DNA from: Devosia limi DSM 17137
GTDB taxonomy: Bacteria; Pseudomonadota; Alphaproteobacteria; Rhizobiales; Devosiaceae
Length of the DNA stretch: 64,000 nt
Reading direction: 5' to 3'
NCBI RefSeq assembly: GCF_900128975.1
Contig: NZ_FQVC01000001.1
Location: forward strand, 518,479-582,478
Below, piece by piece: positions 25,325 to 33,928 of this stretch. Position 1 is the stretch's first letter, and each line of letters begins with the position of its first letter. The notes under the pieces are model-generated. The model made no database searches, was not told the DNA's origin, and saw only the letters and a program-made list of their open reading frames with translations. The position numbers were made by a program, and so were the translations under genes.

Positions 25325-27478
25325 TCAGACAAAGCTCACGCGGCGCGCATGACGCCGCTTCTGGAAAAAGCCGATGACGGCGGAGCGGACACGGGCCATG
25401 AAAAGGTCGGTGCGCGATGGATTGTAGATGATGTCGGCGCGATAGAACGATGGGCAGAGCACTGCGGCTTCGGAAACTTCGCCGCAATTGCCGCAACCGA
25501 CGCAGGAATTGTCGATTGCCGCCACCGGATCGTCGCGCAGCGGGTCATCCAGATGCTTGAGCGACAGCGAGGGGCAGCCGGACAGGCGGATGCAGGCATG
25601 GTCGCCGGTGCAGGTATCCTCGTCGACGCCGAACCGCTCGCGCACCATGCGCTTGCCGTCCTTGACCGATTTGGAGAATAGCGGCTTCTCGCGGCGCTGC
25701 TTGTTGAGCATGCATTCCGACGAGGCGACGATGACCTTGGGGCCTTCCTCATTCGAGGTCAGGGCGGCCTTGAGCGTGTCGCGCATCTTGCCGACATCAT
25801 AGGTGCGGTCGATCTGGCGCACCCATTTGGCGCCAATGCCCTTGACGGCCTTGGTGATGGAATTGTTGGTCGAGCGCAGCGGATTGTTGGCGCGCGAGGA
25901 GAGGATGTCCTGGCCGCCGGTCGCGGCCGCGTAGTGGTTGTCGACGATCATGATGACGCCGGGATGCTTGTTATAGACGGCATTGCCGACGCTGGACGAC
26001 AGGCCATTGTGCCAGAAGCCGCCATCGCCCATCACCGAGATCGGGCGCTTGTCGGCATCGACATTGAACGCCGATGCGGATGCCGGCCCCAGGCCATAGC
26101 CCATGGTGCTGCCGCCAATATTGAAGGGCGGCAGGATGGAGAACAGGTGGCAGCCGATATCGGCCGAGATGTGATGGGTGCCCAGTTCCTTCTCGACCAG
26201 CTTCATGGCCGCAAAGATCGGACGCTCGGGGCAGCCGGTGCAGAAGCCGGCGGGACGGGCAGGGACGACGTCGCCAAGGGCTGCGATCTCGGGGCTGGCC
26301 AGCACATCATCGGCGCTTGGTACCGGTGGCTGGTTGCCGAGCAGGGGCGGGGCAAACTCGGCGAGGAACGACTGGATGCCGTTCATCATCACGGCCGCAG
26401 TATAGTCGCCGCCCATGGGCAGGCGATCCTTGCCGGCAACGCGGGTCTGGATATCGCGGCGGCGCAGTGCCGTATTGACGGCCTGCTCGATATAGTCGGG
26501 ATGGCCTTCTTCCACCGTCAGGATGGCGCTCTTGCCCTGGCAGAACTTAGCCAGTTCATCGTCCACCAATGGGTAGGTGACATTGAGCACGTAGAGCGGA
26601 ATGGAGGTCGTGCCATAGCTATCGGCCAGACCGAGCAGCTGCAGGCCGCGGATCACCGAATTATACATGCCGCCCTGCAGCACGATGCCCACCGGGCCTT
26701 CATCGGGGCCGAAGAATTCGTTGAGCTGCTGGTCGCGGATGAAGTCGACAGCCGCTGGCCAGCGCTTGTTCAGCTTTTCCTTGTCGTGCACGGTGATCGA
26801 GACCGGCGGGAGCACGATGCGGCTGAGGTCACGCACCGGGTTCTCCAGCGCTTCCTTCATCGAATAGGCAGGACGCTTGTTGTCCTTGGCGACGAACTGG
26901 CCGTGCACGTGACAGGCGCGAATGCGGACCGTCAGCATGACCGGGGTGTTGGAGGCTTCTGACAGGGCAAAGCCATCTTCCACCGACTTGACGATCGACT
27001 CCAGATTTGGCCGGGGATCGAGCAGCCACATCTGCGATTTCATCGCAAAGGCATGGCTGCGCTCCTGGGGGATGGACGAGCCTTCGCCATAGTCCTCGCC
27101 CAGGATGATCAGCGCGCCGCCCTTGACGCCGCTCGATGCCAAATTGGTCAGGGCGTCGGACGCCACATTGGTGCCGGCGGTGGACTTCCAGGTCACCGCG
27201 CCGCGCAGCGGATAATTGACCGAAGCGGCCAGCATGGCTGCCGCCGTGGCTTCCGACGCAGATGATTCGAAATGCACGCCGAGCTCATCAAGAACCGGCT
27301 TGGCATCAGCCAGCACGTCCATCAGATGGGAAATCGGCGAACCCTGATAGCCCCCAACATAGGCCACACCTGACTGCAGCAGGGCCTTGGTAATGGCCAG
27401 AATTCCCTCGCCGCGAAAGATATCGCCCTCGCCGAGCTTGAGATCTTCCACTTCGCGGGCAAATGAACGTTCGGCCAT
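25325..27478 (-). CDS. iorA: Indolepyruvate oxidoreductase, TPP-dependent subunit IorA
   Basis: A 717-residue subunit with the pyrimidine-binding domain at the N-terminus (YVGGYQGSPISHLMDVL), a pyrophosphate/TPP domain (VMGDGGFWHNGLSSSVGNAV) and a C-terminal ferredoxin-like segment. That segment has one complete cluster motif (CVGCGNC...CP) and one altered motif, with cysteines spaced C-x5-C-x5-CP (CTGDHACIRLSGCP). GFCTGCPERPIF is a further conserved cysteine motif. The start at ATG 27478 has GGGGGGA upstream. It makes aryl-acetyl-CoA from aryl pyruvates, CoA and an electron acceptor. An inverted repeat, ATATGCA-TT-TGCATAT, lies 60 bases upstream. Confidence 0.93.
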   Translation of the reverse strand: MAERSFAREVEDLKLGEGDIFRGEGILAITKALLQSGVAYVGGYQGSPISHLMDVLADAKPVLDELGVHFESSASEATAAAMLAASVNYPLRGAVTWKSTAGTNVASDALTNLASSGVKGGALIILGEDYGEGSSIPQERSHAFAMKSQMWLLDPRPNLESIVKSVEDGFALSEASNTPVMLTVRIRACHVHGQFVAKDNKRPAYSMKEALENPVRDLSRIVLPPVSITVHDKEKLNKRWPAAVDFIRDQQLNEFFGPDEGPVGIVLQGGMYNSVIRGLQLLGLADSYGTTSIPLYVLNVTYPLVDDELAKFCQGKSAILTVEEGHPDYIEQAVNTALRRRDIQTRVAGKDRLPMGGDYTAAVMMNGIQSFLAEFAPPLLGNQPPVPSADDVLASPEIAALGDVVPARPAGFCTGCPERPIFAAMKLVEKELGTHHISADIGCHLFSILPPFNIGGSTMGYGLGPASASAFNVDADKRPISVMGDGGFWHNGLSSSVGNAVYNKHPGVIMIVDNHYAAATGGQDILSSRANNPLRSTNNSITKAVKGIGAKWVRQIDRTYDVGKMRDTLKAALTSNEEGPKVIVASSECMLNKQRREKPLFSKSVKDGKRMVRERFGVDEDTCTGDHACIRLSGCPSLSLKHLDDPLRDDPVAAIDNSCVGCGNCGEVSEAAVLCPSFYRADIIYNPSRTDLFMARVRSAVIGFFQKRRHARRVSFV

Positions 27479-27537
27479 GCGGTCCCCCCAGCCATTGCGA
27501 CAGAGCAGGAAATCCTGACTCAACCCGTCGGCAATAT

Positions 27538-27553
27538 ATATGCATTTGCATAT
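27538..27553. promoter_or_regulatory. Inverted repeat ATATGCA-TT-TGCATAT upstream of iorA
   Basis: Perfect seven-base arms with a two-base spacer, 60 bases before the iorA ATG. Related but imperfect forms occur at 20665-20684 and 27737-27754. Candidate operator for the MarR protein encoded at 23240. Confidence 0.6.
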
Positions 27554-27749
27554 TTATCCAAAACCTGGGCGCTGTCAAATCGTGCCGGTCGGGCGGGCCC
27601 ATCTTTGCGTCGGCCTGCGGGCATTTATGGATTGTCCGCATAGAATATCAGGCTCCGGCTTTGCCGGGATCATGCTCATACTGCTTATTGTTTGGGCGTT
27701 CGGCTCGCAAAAGCGGCTTGAAAAATCCCACTAGATACATGCCATGCAA

Positions 27750-27769
27750 TATGTTTAGGTATAAACTAT
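27750..27769. promoter_or_regulatory. TTAGTTTA-N4-TAAACTAA-type operator, transporter promoter
   Basis: TATGTTTA-GGTA-TAAACTAT matches the perfect version at 39806-39825 in 13 of 16 arm positions, with the same four-base spacer. It lies about 70 bases before the binding protein start at 27838. Candidate site for the MarR regulator at 35360. Confidence 0.6.
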
Positions 27770-27837
27770 TGACGTCTCATATCGCGGGAGTGGAGCGCGG
27801 AGACATCAATGGGAACGCAGAGAGGGACCGCGCAATC

Positions 27838-29367
27838 ATGCTTACACGTCGAACATTTCTTGCTGCCGGCTCGGCCGGCATCGTTGCCGCCGCCTTGGCT
27901 GGCACGCTTCCAGCGCTTGGCCAGGATGGCGATACGCTGACGATCGCCTTTAACGTCAATCTGCCCAGCTTCGATCCGACAACCGGAGCGTCTGCGGTCA
28001 ATCCGACCATTCAGGCGATCTACCGCACCGTGTTCGATCAGTATGTCGGGCAGGCGCCTGACCTGAGCTTCGAGCCGGGCCTGCTGACCGAATGGGGCTT
28101 CAACGACGACAAGACCAAGGTGTCGATGACTGTCCGCGAGGGCGTTCTCTGGCATGACGGCACGCCGCTGACGCCCGAGGATGTCGTGTGGTCGCTTGAG
28201 CGCGCCGGCGATCCCGCCAATGGCAATCCGGTGTCCAATGTCTGGGCCTCGATCGGCAATTTCACCATCGACGGCAATCGTATCGACGGCGATGTGGTGG
28301 CGTTCGATCCGACCATCTTTAAGTGGATGGCCTTCCTGACCGGCTATGTATTGCCCAAGGCCTATTTCGAGAAGGTCGGCGCCGAGGCGTTCAACCAGGC
28401 GCCGATCGGCACTGGCCCCTATAAGGTCGATGCGTTCGAGAGCAACGCCTTCCTGCGCCTCAAGGCAAACCCCGACTATTGGGGTGCCAAGCCGAATTTC
28501 GAGACGGTGATTTTCAAGTTCGTCACCGACGCGACCAGCCGCGCGGCCGAAATCGAAAGCGGCGCGTCCGATGTGACGCTGGAAGTGTCCTACGAGGATT
28601 ACGACCGCCTCAAGGGATCGGAAGGTCTGGATGGCGTTGCCGTGCCGATTTCCGATATCGGCATGATCTTCCTCAACAATATCGGGCCGATGCTCGACAA
28701 GAACGTCCGCCTTGCGGCGCACCACGCCATCAACAAGCAGGCTATTATCGACCGGCTGCTGCGTGGTTATGGCGTGGCGATCGACACGCTGCAGGCGCCC
28801 GAATACGAAGCCTTCGATGCCTCGATCAAGGTCGGCTATGACGAAGCCAAGGCGATCGAACTGCTCGCTGCCAGCGGTTTCTCGACCTCCAATCCGGTGC
28901 GCTTTGCCATCCAGACCACGCGCGGGCTCAAGCCCAAGGACTATGAGATGGTCCAGGCGATTGTCGGCATGTGGCGCAAGGTGGGGATCGAGGCCGAGAT
29001 CGAGGTCTACGAGATCGCCAAGCATTATGAGCTGCGCGCCGCCGATCAGCTCGCACCAGCCGCTTTCTACAACTGGGGCGACGCCATTGGCGATGCATCG
29101 GCATCCACCGGCTTTGCCATGTTCGGACCGTCGCCACACTCCGTGTGGGATACCGATGACCTCGACGCGATGATCGCGCCGCTGTGGACGGAAAAGGACG
29201 AAGCGGCCCGCGTCGCCGGCTGGAAGGCCGTCGACAAGTATATCGCCGAGGAAGGCTATGTGATCCCGCTGCTGCAATACGCACAGCCGATCCTGTTCAA
29301 GTCGTCGCTCTCGGTGACGCCCAATACCTCCGGGGCGCTGCAGCCGTCTTTGATCTCCAAGCAATGA
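27838..29367 (+). CDS. Dipeptide/oligopeptide-type ABC transporter substrate-binding protein
   Basis: A 509-residue exported binding protein (family 5). The N-terminus MLTRRTFLAAGSAGI has a twin-arginine TRRTFL motif followed by a hydrophobic stretch, suggesting Tat export. The mature part has the family phrases TIAFNVNLPSFDPTTGAS, WHDGTPLTPEDVVWSLER and GTGPYKVDAF. The start at ATG 27838 has GAGGGA upstream. It leads a five-gene operon with two permeases and two ATPases. Family 5 proteins carry peptides but also sugars, opines or aromatic compounds; the context between iorAB and an aryl-CoA operon leaves the ligand open. Confidence 0.93.
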   Translation: MLTRRTFLAAGSAGIVAAALAGTLPALGQDGDTLTIAFNVNLPSFDPTTGASAVNPTIQAIYRTVFDQYVGQAPDLSFEPGLLTEWGFNDDKTKVSMTVREGVLWHDGTPLTPEDVVWSLERAGDPANGNPVSNVWASIGNFTIDGNRIDGDVVAFDPTIFKWMAFLTGYVLPKAYFEKVGAEAFNQAPIGTGPYKVDAFESNAFLRLKANPDYWGAKPNFETVIFKFVTDATSRAAEIESGASDVTLEVSYEDYDRLKGSEGLDGVAVPISDIGMIFLNNIGPMLDKNVRLAAHHAINKQAIIDRLLRGYGVAIDTLQAPEYEAFDASIKVGYDEAKAIELLAASGFSTSNPVRFAIQTTRGLKPKDYEMVQAIVGMWRKVGIEAEIEVYEIAKHYELRAADQLAPAAFYNWGDAIGDASASTGFAMFGPSPHSVWDTDDLDAMIAPLWTEKDEAARVAGWKAVDKYIAEEGYVIPLLQYAQPILFKSSLSVTPNTSGALQPSLISKQ

Positions 29368-29422
29368 TCTTGGCTGTGGGGCGCGGCTTTGCGCTGCGCC
29401 CCACAGGGCCGGAGGACTATCT

Positions 29423-30427
29423 ATGATCGAGCTTGTTGCCAAAAGGGCAGGGATGGCGGCCATCACCCTTTTTGGGGTGGCGGTGGTTGTGTTCGTGCTG
29501 CTGCGCGTCGCGCCGGGCGATCCTATTGCCATGATGATCGGCCCCGGCGCCACGGCCGAGGATATTGTGCGGTTGCGCGCCAGCTATGGGCTGGATCAGT
29601 CGCTGTTCAACCAATTCTGGATCTGGCTCGGGAGCCTCGTCCAAGGCGATTTCGGCACCTCGATTTCGCGTCGGGTCGGCGTCGGCCAATTGCTGCTCGA
29701 ACGCCTGCCCGCGACCATCGAACTGGCCATAATGGCGCTATTGGTCGCCATCGTTCTGGGGGGCTTTATTGCCATCATCGGCACGCTCTGGCGCCGGCAT
29801 TGGTCGGTCGGCGCGGTTGATGGCGTCAATGGACTGCTGCTGGCGATCCCCGAATTCGTCTGGGCGCTGGCGCTGGTGCTGGTGCTCGGCGTCGCGCTTC
29901 CCGTATTGCCGCTGTCCGGACGCATCAATCCATCGCTGCCGACCGACTTCAAGACCGGCTTCTATCTGCTGGAAGCGCTGCTTACCCTGCGTTTCGATCT
30001 GGCGCTCGATCTGGCGCGGCACATGGCCATGCCGGTGCTGGCGCTGGCGCTGCCACTGGCGGGGATTATCGCCCGCGTGCTGCGCGAAGCCCTGGGCGAG
30101 GCCATGATGCAGGATTATGTGACGCTGGCGCGGGTCAAGGGCATGAGCGAACTGCGCCTCATTCTCTCCGAGGCCATGCGCAATGCCGTCGGTCCGACCC
30201 TCGCGCTGACCGGCGTGCAGTTCACCTTCCTGATCGGCGGCACAGTGATCGTCGAGAAGATCTTCTCCTATCCAGGCCTGGGCAACATGGCGATCGATGC
30301 CGTGATCAACCGGGACTTTCCGCTCATTCAAGGTCTCGTGCTGATGTTCGGCGTGATCTTCATTCTCATCAACCTCATCGTGGATTTTGCCGTTGTCGCC
30401 TTCAATCCCCGGCTCCGTCATGGTTGA
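29423..30427 (+). CDS. Peptide-type ABC transporter permease (DppB-like)
   Basis: A 334-residue inner-membrane protein with six helices. The N-terminal IELVAKRAGMAAITLFGVAVVVFVLLRVAPGDP is the DppB-type start region (the core VAPGDP motif is diagnostic). The cytoplasmic loop REALGEAMMQDYVTLARVKG and the later GGTVIVEKIFSYPGLGNMA are both typical. Its last eight bases overlap the next permease gene, so the two are coupled. It pairs with that permease to form the channel. Confidence 0.95.
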   Translation: MIELVAKRAGMAAITLFGVAVVVFVLLRVAPGDPIAMMIGPGATAEDIVRLRASYGLDQSLFNQFWIWLGSLVQGDFGTSISRRVGVGQLLLERLPATIELAIMALLVAIVLGGFIAIIGTLWRRHWSVGAVDGVNGLLLAIPEFVWALALVLVLGVALPVLPLSGRINPSLPTDFKTGFYLLEALLTLRFDLALDLARHMAMPVLALALPLAGIIARVLREALGEAMMQDYVTLARVKGMSELRLILSEAMRNAVGPTLALTGVQFTFLIGGTVIVEKIFSYPGLGNMAIDAVINRDFPLIQGLVLMFGVIFILINLIVDFAVVAFNPRLRHG

Positions 30428-31307
30428 TACCAGCCTGGCGCAAACGCCGCACCGCAGCTGGCAGCCCGCACTGCGCGCCGCCCTTGGCGACCCCAAAGTC
30501 CTCGTCGGTGGCGGCTTCATTGCTTTTCTCATCGTTCTGGCCCTGGGGGCCGACTTGCTCGCGCCCCATGATCCGCTGGCACAGGATCTGATGCTGGGAT
30601 CGCTGCCGCCCGTAGGCATGGCCGGCGCCGAGCCCGGCTATTGGCTGGGAACCGATGACCTCGGCCGCGATGTGCTGTCCCGCTTCATCCATGGCACGCG
30701 CACCGCGCTGACCGTGGCCTTTATTGCCGCAACCATCGCTGCCGTGGTCGGCACCTTTGTGGGCCTGCTGGCCGGCTATTTCGGCGGCTGGGTCGATGCG
30801 GTCGTCTCGCGCCTGATCGAAATCTGGATGGCATTCCCCGCCGTGCTATTGTCCATTCTCATCGTTGCCATCCTCGGCTCGGGCGTGCACTCGGTCATCT
30901 TCGCCATTGCGATCATCGACTGGACGCGGTTCGCTCGCGTCGTGCGGGCCGAGACCATGGCGCAGCGTCAGACCGACTATGTGACTGCCGGCCAGGTGCT
31001 GGGCTTTTCGCGGCTGGGCATTCTGGCCGGAGAAATCCTGCCCAATGTTCTTTGGGTCGTGCTGGGGCTATTCACGCTCGAGCTTGGCCTCGCCGTTGTC
31101 ATCGAGGCGATCCTTTCCTTTGTCGGACTGTCGGTTTCCTCCGATACGCCGACCTGGGGCGGCATGATCGCTCAAGGCCGCGGCATCATCTATCAGGCGT
31201 GGTGGGTGTTCGCCCTGCCGCTGGCGGGGCTATTGGCAACCGTTCTTGCGTTCAATCAGCTGGGCGCGGGTCTGCGCCGCAGCCTCGATCCGGTGATGCA
31301 GCGATGA
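30420..31307 (+). CDS. Peptide-type ABC transporter permease (DppC-like)
   Basis: A 295-residue permease with GTDDLGRDVLSRFIHGTRTAL near residue 75 and the EAA-type loop ETMAQRQTDYVTAGQVLGFSR. The C-terminal SVSSDTPTWGGMIAQGRG is typical of DppC. The start at ATG 30420 overlaps the upstream permease by eight bases. The stop overlaps the ATPase start (ATGA at 31304-31307). It forms a heterodimeric pore with the DppB-like protein. Confidence 0.95.
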   Translation: MVDTSLAQTPHRSWQPALRAALGDPKVLVGGGFIAFLIVLALGADLLAPHDPLAQDLMLGSLPPVGMAGAEPGYWLGTDDLGRDVLSRFIHGTRTALTVAFIAATIAAVVGTFVGLLAGYFGGWVDAVVSRLIEIWMAFPAVLLSILIVAILGSGVHSVIFAIAIIDWTRFARVVRAETMAQRQTDYVTAGQVLGFSRLGILAGEILPNVLWVVLGLFTLELGLAVVIEAILSFVGLSVSSDTPTWGGMIAQGRGIIYQAWWVFALPLAGLLATVLAFNQLGAGLRRSLDPVMQR

Positions 31308-32176
31308 GCCCGCTTTTATCCATCGACAACCTCAGCGCCGTGTCGCGGCGCGACGGCAAGCCCATCCTGCGGAATGTGTCACTGCACGTCGACAGCGGCA
31401 CCATCCATGGACTGGTCGGGGAAAGCGGCGCGGGTAAATCCACCATCAGCAAGATCATCCTGGGCATCGTCTCGGGCGGCGTGGTGGTGACATCGGGCAG
31501 CGTCATGCTCGGTGCCAACGATCTCGTGCGGATGCCCGAGCGCGAAAAGCGCGTGCTGATCGGATCGCAAATGGCGCTGATCCCGCAGGATCCGCTGACA
31601 GCGCTCAATCCGGGACGCCGCATCGGCGACCAGCTGACCGATAGCCTGCGCATGTGGAAGGGCATGGGCCACAAGGCGGCCTGGGCGCGCGGTCTCGAAC
31701 TGCTCGACCACGTCGCTATCCGCGATCCCCAGCGGGTCATGGGGCTGTTTCCGCACCATCTGTCAGGCGGAATGCGCCAGCGCGTGTTGATCGCGGCGGC
31801 TTTTGCCATCGAGCCCAAACTGCTGATCGCCGATGAGCCGACCACGGCGCTGGATGCGACGGTGCAAAAGCAGGTGCTGCAATTGCTCAAGCGGCTGCAG
31901 GCCGAGCATGGCACCGCCGTGGTGTTCGTTACCCACGATCTCGGCGTCGTGGCGCAGATCTGTGATGCGGTAACCCTGCTGTTCCAGGGCAAGGTCATGG
32001 AGCAGGGGACGGCCGAGACGATCTTCAATACTCCGAGCCACGCCTATACCCGTGCTCTTCTGGCAGCGAGCCCGCGCTATGACGATCCGGCGGCCGGACT
32101 CAATCCGATCGATGACGCGGTGATTGCCGCCTGCCGCGCCGAGGTTGCCCAATTCGATGGAGCCCAGCATGCCTGA
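31304..32176 (+). CDS. Peptide-type ABC transporter ATP-binding protein (DppD-like)
   Basis: A 290-residue ATPase with Walker A GESGAGKST, LIPQDPLTALNPGRRIG, signature LSGGMRQR and Walker [13 protein letters not shown], followed by VTHDLGVVAQICD. All motifs are intact. The C-terminal part is shorter than typical DppD and shows no cysteine-containing peptide-transporter motif. It overlaps both neighbours in the operon. It acts with the ATPase at 32169. Confidence 0.94.
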   Translation: MSPLLSIDNLSAVSRRDGKPILRNVSLHVDSGTIHGLVGESGAGKSTISKIILGIVSGGVVVTSGSVMLGANDLVRMPEREKRVLIGSQMALIPQDPLTALNPGRRIGDQLTDSLRMWKGMGHKAAWARGLELLDHVAIRDPQRVMGLFPHHLSGGMRQRVLIAAAFAIEPKLLIADEPTTALDATVQKQVLQLLKRLQAEHGTAVVFVTHDLGVVAQICDAVTLLFQGKVMEQGTAETIFNTPSHAYTRALLAASPRYDDPAAGLNPIDDAVIAACRAEVAQFDGAQHA

Positions 32177-32984
32177 GACTTTGGTGGAAACGCGCGGCCT
32201 CGTCGTGGACTATGCGGCGCGGCGCTCGCTCTGGGGCCCGGCCAATGATGCGACCCGCGTGCTGCGTGGCGTGGACCTGCATATCGATACCGGCGAAATC
32301 GTCGGGATTGTCGGGGAGTCCGGGTCGGGGAAATCGACCCTCGGTCGGGCCCTGCTGGGTCTGGTGCCGGCAACGGAAGGCGAAGTGCTCTATGCGGGCC
32401 ATCCGCTCGATGCGCAGCCGGAGGGCGCCTTGTCGCTCCGGCGGCAGATGCAGATGATCTTCCAGGATCCGATGAGTTCACTCAATCCGCGGCACACCAT
32501 CCGCACCATTCTGACCCGGCCGATGCTGCTGCATCGCGTCGCCACCAGCCAGGCTGCTGCCGATGCGACGGTAGCGGCGGTGCTGGACCGGGTGGGGCTG
32601 CCGCTGGCAGTGCTTGCGCGCTATCCCCATGAACTGTCGGGCGGCCAGCGCCAGCGTGTCGGCATTGCCCGCGCCGTGATGTTGCGGCCCCGGTTCGTGC
32701 TGGCGGACGAGATCGTCTCGGGGCAGGACGTGTCCACTCAGGCGCGTGTACTGGTGCTGCTCAGGGAACTCTGCGCCGAGATCGGCATGTCGCTGGCGTT
32801 CATCAGCCATGACCTCTCGGTCATCCGCGCGCTCTGCAATCGGGTCTATGTGCTCAATGGTGGTGTCGTGGTGGAGGAAGGGCCCTGCGAAACCGTGTTC
32901 GCTGCGCCCCAGCACGCCTATACGCGCGCATTGATCGATGCCATTCCGCTGCCCGTCGTCGGGACCGGCTGGCTGGCGGCGTAA
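32169..32984 (+). CDS. Peptide-type ABC transporter ATP-binding protein (DppF-like)
   Basis: A 271-residue ATPase with Walker [26 protein letters not shown], signature LSGGQRQR and a Walker B region FVLADEIVSGQDVS. The last differs slightly from the usual DEPVSALD: Ile and Gly-Gln replace Pro and Ala-Leu. The catalytic glutamate is retained. The start at ATG 32169 has GGAG nine bases upstream and overlaps the DppD-like stop; an ATG four codons earlier (32157) is possible. It is the last gene of the operon and is followed by REP-like hairpins. Confidence 0.92.
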   Translation: MPETLVETRGLVVDYAARRSLWGPANDATRVLRGVDLHIDTGEIVGIVGESGSGKSTLGRALLGLVPATEGEVLYAGHPLDAQPEGALSLRRQMQMIFQDPMSSLNPRHTIRTILTRPMLLHRVATSQAAADATVAAVLDRVGLPLAVLARYPHELSGGQRQRVGIARAVMLRPRFVLADEIVSGQDVSTQARVLVLLRELCAEIGMSLAFISHDLSVIRALCNRVYVLNGGVVVEEGPCETVFAAPQHAYTRALIDAIPLPVVGTGWLAA

Positions 32985-33029
32985 GGGTAAGAACTACGTC
33001 CTTGCCCCTGACCGACCCCAACCCTTGAT

Positions 33030-33104
33030 CCCTCCCCGCAAGGGGGAGGGAGACGATGGAACCGAGAGCTTTGGTCTGGGCCTCCCTCCCCTCGATGGGG
33101 AGGG
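33030..33104. repeat. Two REP-like GC-rich hairpins (CCCTCCCC type)
   Basis: Units at 33030-33050 (CCCTCCCC-GCAAG-GGGGAGGG) and 33084-33104 (CCCTCCCC-TCGAT-GGGGAGGG) share identical arms. They lie between convergent transcription units (transporter on plus, SDR on minus) and could act as terminators or mRNA 3' stabilisers in both directions. This is a third, distinct family of extragenic palindromes in the window. Confidence 0.8.
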
Positions 33105-33142
33105 AATGAGGGTGGGGTGGTGGGAGCCACAGGCGCCCACAG

Positions 33143-33925
33143 TCAGTCCTTGTAGATGCCGGTTTCGCTCGCGACATGCCGATAGGCAGCGCCGGCAGTG
33201 AAGCCGCCGTCGATGACAAAGTCTTCGCCGGTGATGAAGCTGGACGTATCCGAAACCAGGAACAGCACCAGTTCGGCAATCTCTTCCGGCTTGCCGCTGC
33301 GCTTCATCGGCGTGATGCCGATCATCGGCTGCAGGTGCGGGCTATTGGCATTGAGGCCAGTCACCACCAGGCCCGGGCAGATGGCGTTGACGCGGATGCC
33401 CTTGCCGACATATTCCATCGCCGCGCTGCGGGTCAGGCCGCGCAGGCCCCACTTGCTGGCGGTGTAGGCCGGGTCGTAATGGCCCGAAAAGCCGCTATTG
33501 GATGAGATATTGACGATGGCGCCGCCACCGTTCTCGGCCATCAGCCCGCTGACCGCCTGAATGCCCAGAAACGAGCCGGTCAGGTTGACCTTGAGCACGC
33601 GTTCCCAGGCGTCGAGCGCGGTGTCTTGGACCGTGGTGCGATTGATGATGCCGGCATTGTTGACCAGGATGTCGATGCGGCCCTGCCAGTCGCGCGCCAG
33701 TGCGACGGTTGCGGCCCAGCTCTCCTCGCTCGTCACATCCAGGTGGATGAACCTGGCCGCGAGACCTTCCTCGGTCAGGGCCTGAGCCAGCGCCACGCCT
33801 TCGGCATCGAGCACGTCGGCGATGATAACGGCGGCGCCGGAGCGTGCCAGCAGCCGGGCTTCGGCCTCGCCCTGTCCGCGGGCACCGCCCGTAACGATCG
33901 CAAGTTTACCGTCGAGCTTGTTCAT
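33143..33925 (-). CDS. Short-chain dehydrogenase/reductase (SDR)
   Basis: A 260-residue NAD(P) enzyme. The cofactor motif is VTGGARGQGEAEARLLARSG and NNAGI follows near residue 89. The catalytic Ser precedes YTASKWG (Tyr and Lys of the YxxxK motif). It forms a minus-strand operon cupin-FAH-SDR, spaced three bases each. In this arrangement it would oxidise a hydroxyl to the ketone that the FAH enzyme then cleaves or hydrates, as in L-fucose/L-rhamnose acid pathways; for an aromatic pathway the same logic holds. The substrate is not known. Confidence 0.88.
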   Translation of the reverse strand: MNKLDGKLAIVTGGARGQGEAEARLLARSGAAVIIADVLDAEGVALAQALTEEGLAARFIHLDVTSEESWAATVALARDWQGRIDILVNNAGIINRTTVQDTALDAWERVLKVNLTGSFLGIQAVSGLMAENGGGAIVNISSNSGFSGHYDPAYTASKWGLRGLTRSAAMEYVGKGIRVNAICPGLVVTGLNANSPHLQPMIGITPMKRSGKPEEIAELVLFLVSDTSSFITGEDFVIDGGFTAGAAYRHVASETGIYKD

Positions 33926-33928
33926 CGC

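Larger units (their letters stand above)
27479..27837. other. Divergent regulatory region between iorAB and a peptide-type ABC operon
   Basis: This 359-base region has no gene. Near the iorA side is the inverted repeat at 27538-27553. On the transporter side lies ACATGCCATGCAATATGT (27737-27754), which resembles the same repeat, and directly overlapping it is a TTAGTTTA-type site (27750-27769). The two motif families therefore meet in front of the transporter. Short frames across the region lack start signals. Confidence 0.6.

Noticed and set aside
27766..29553. 595-codon minus-strand frame
   Set aside because: Antisense to the Tat-type binding protein gene at 27838, which has clear family motifs and start signals.
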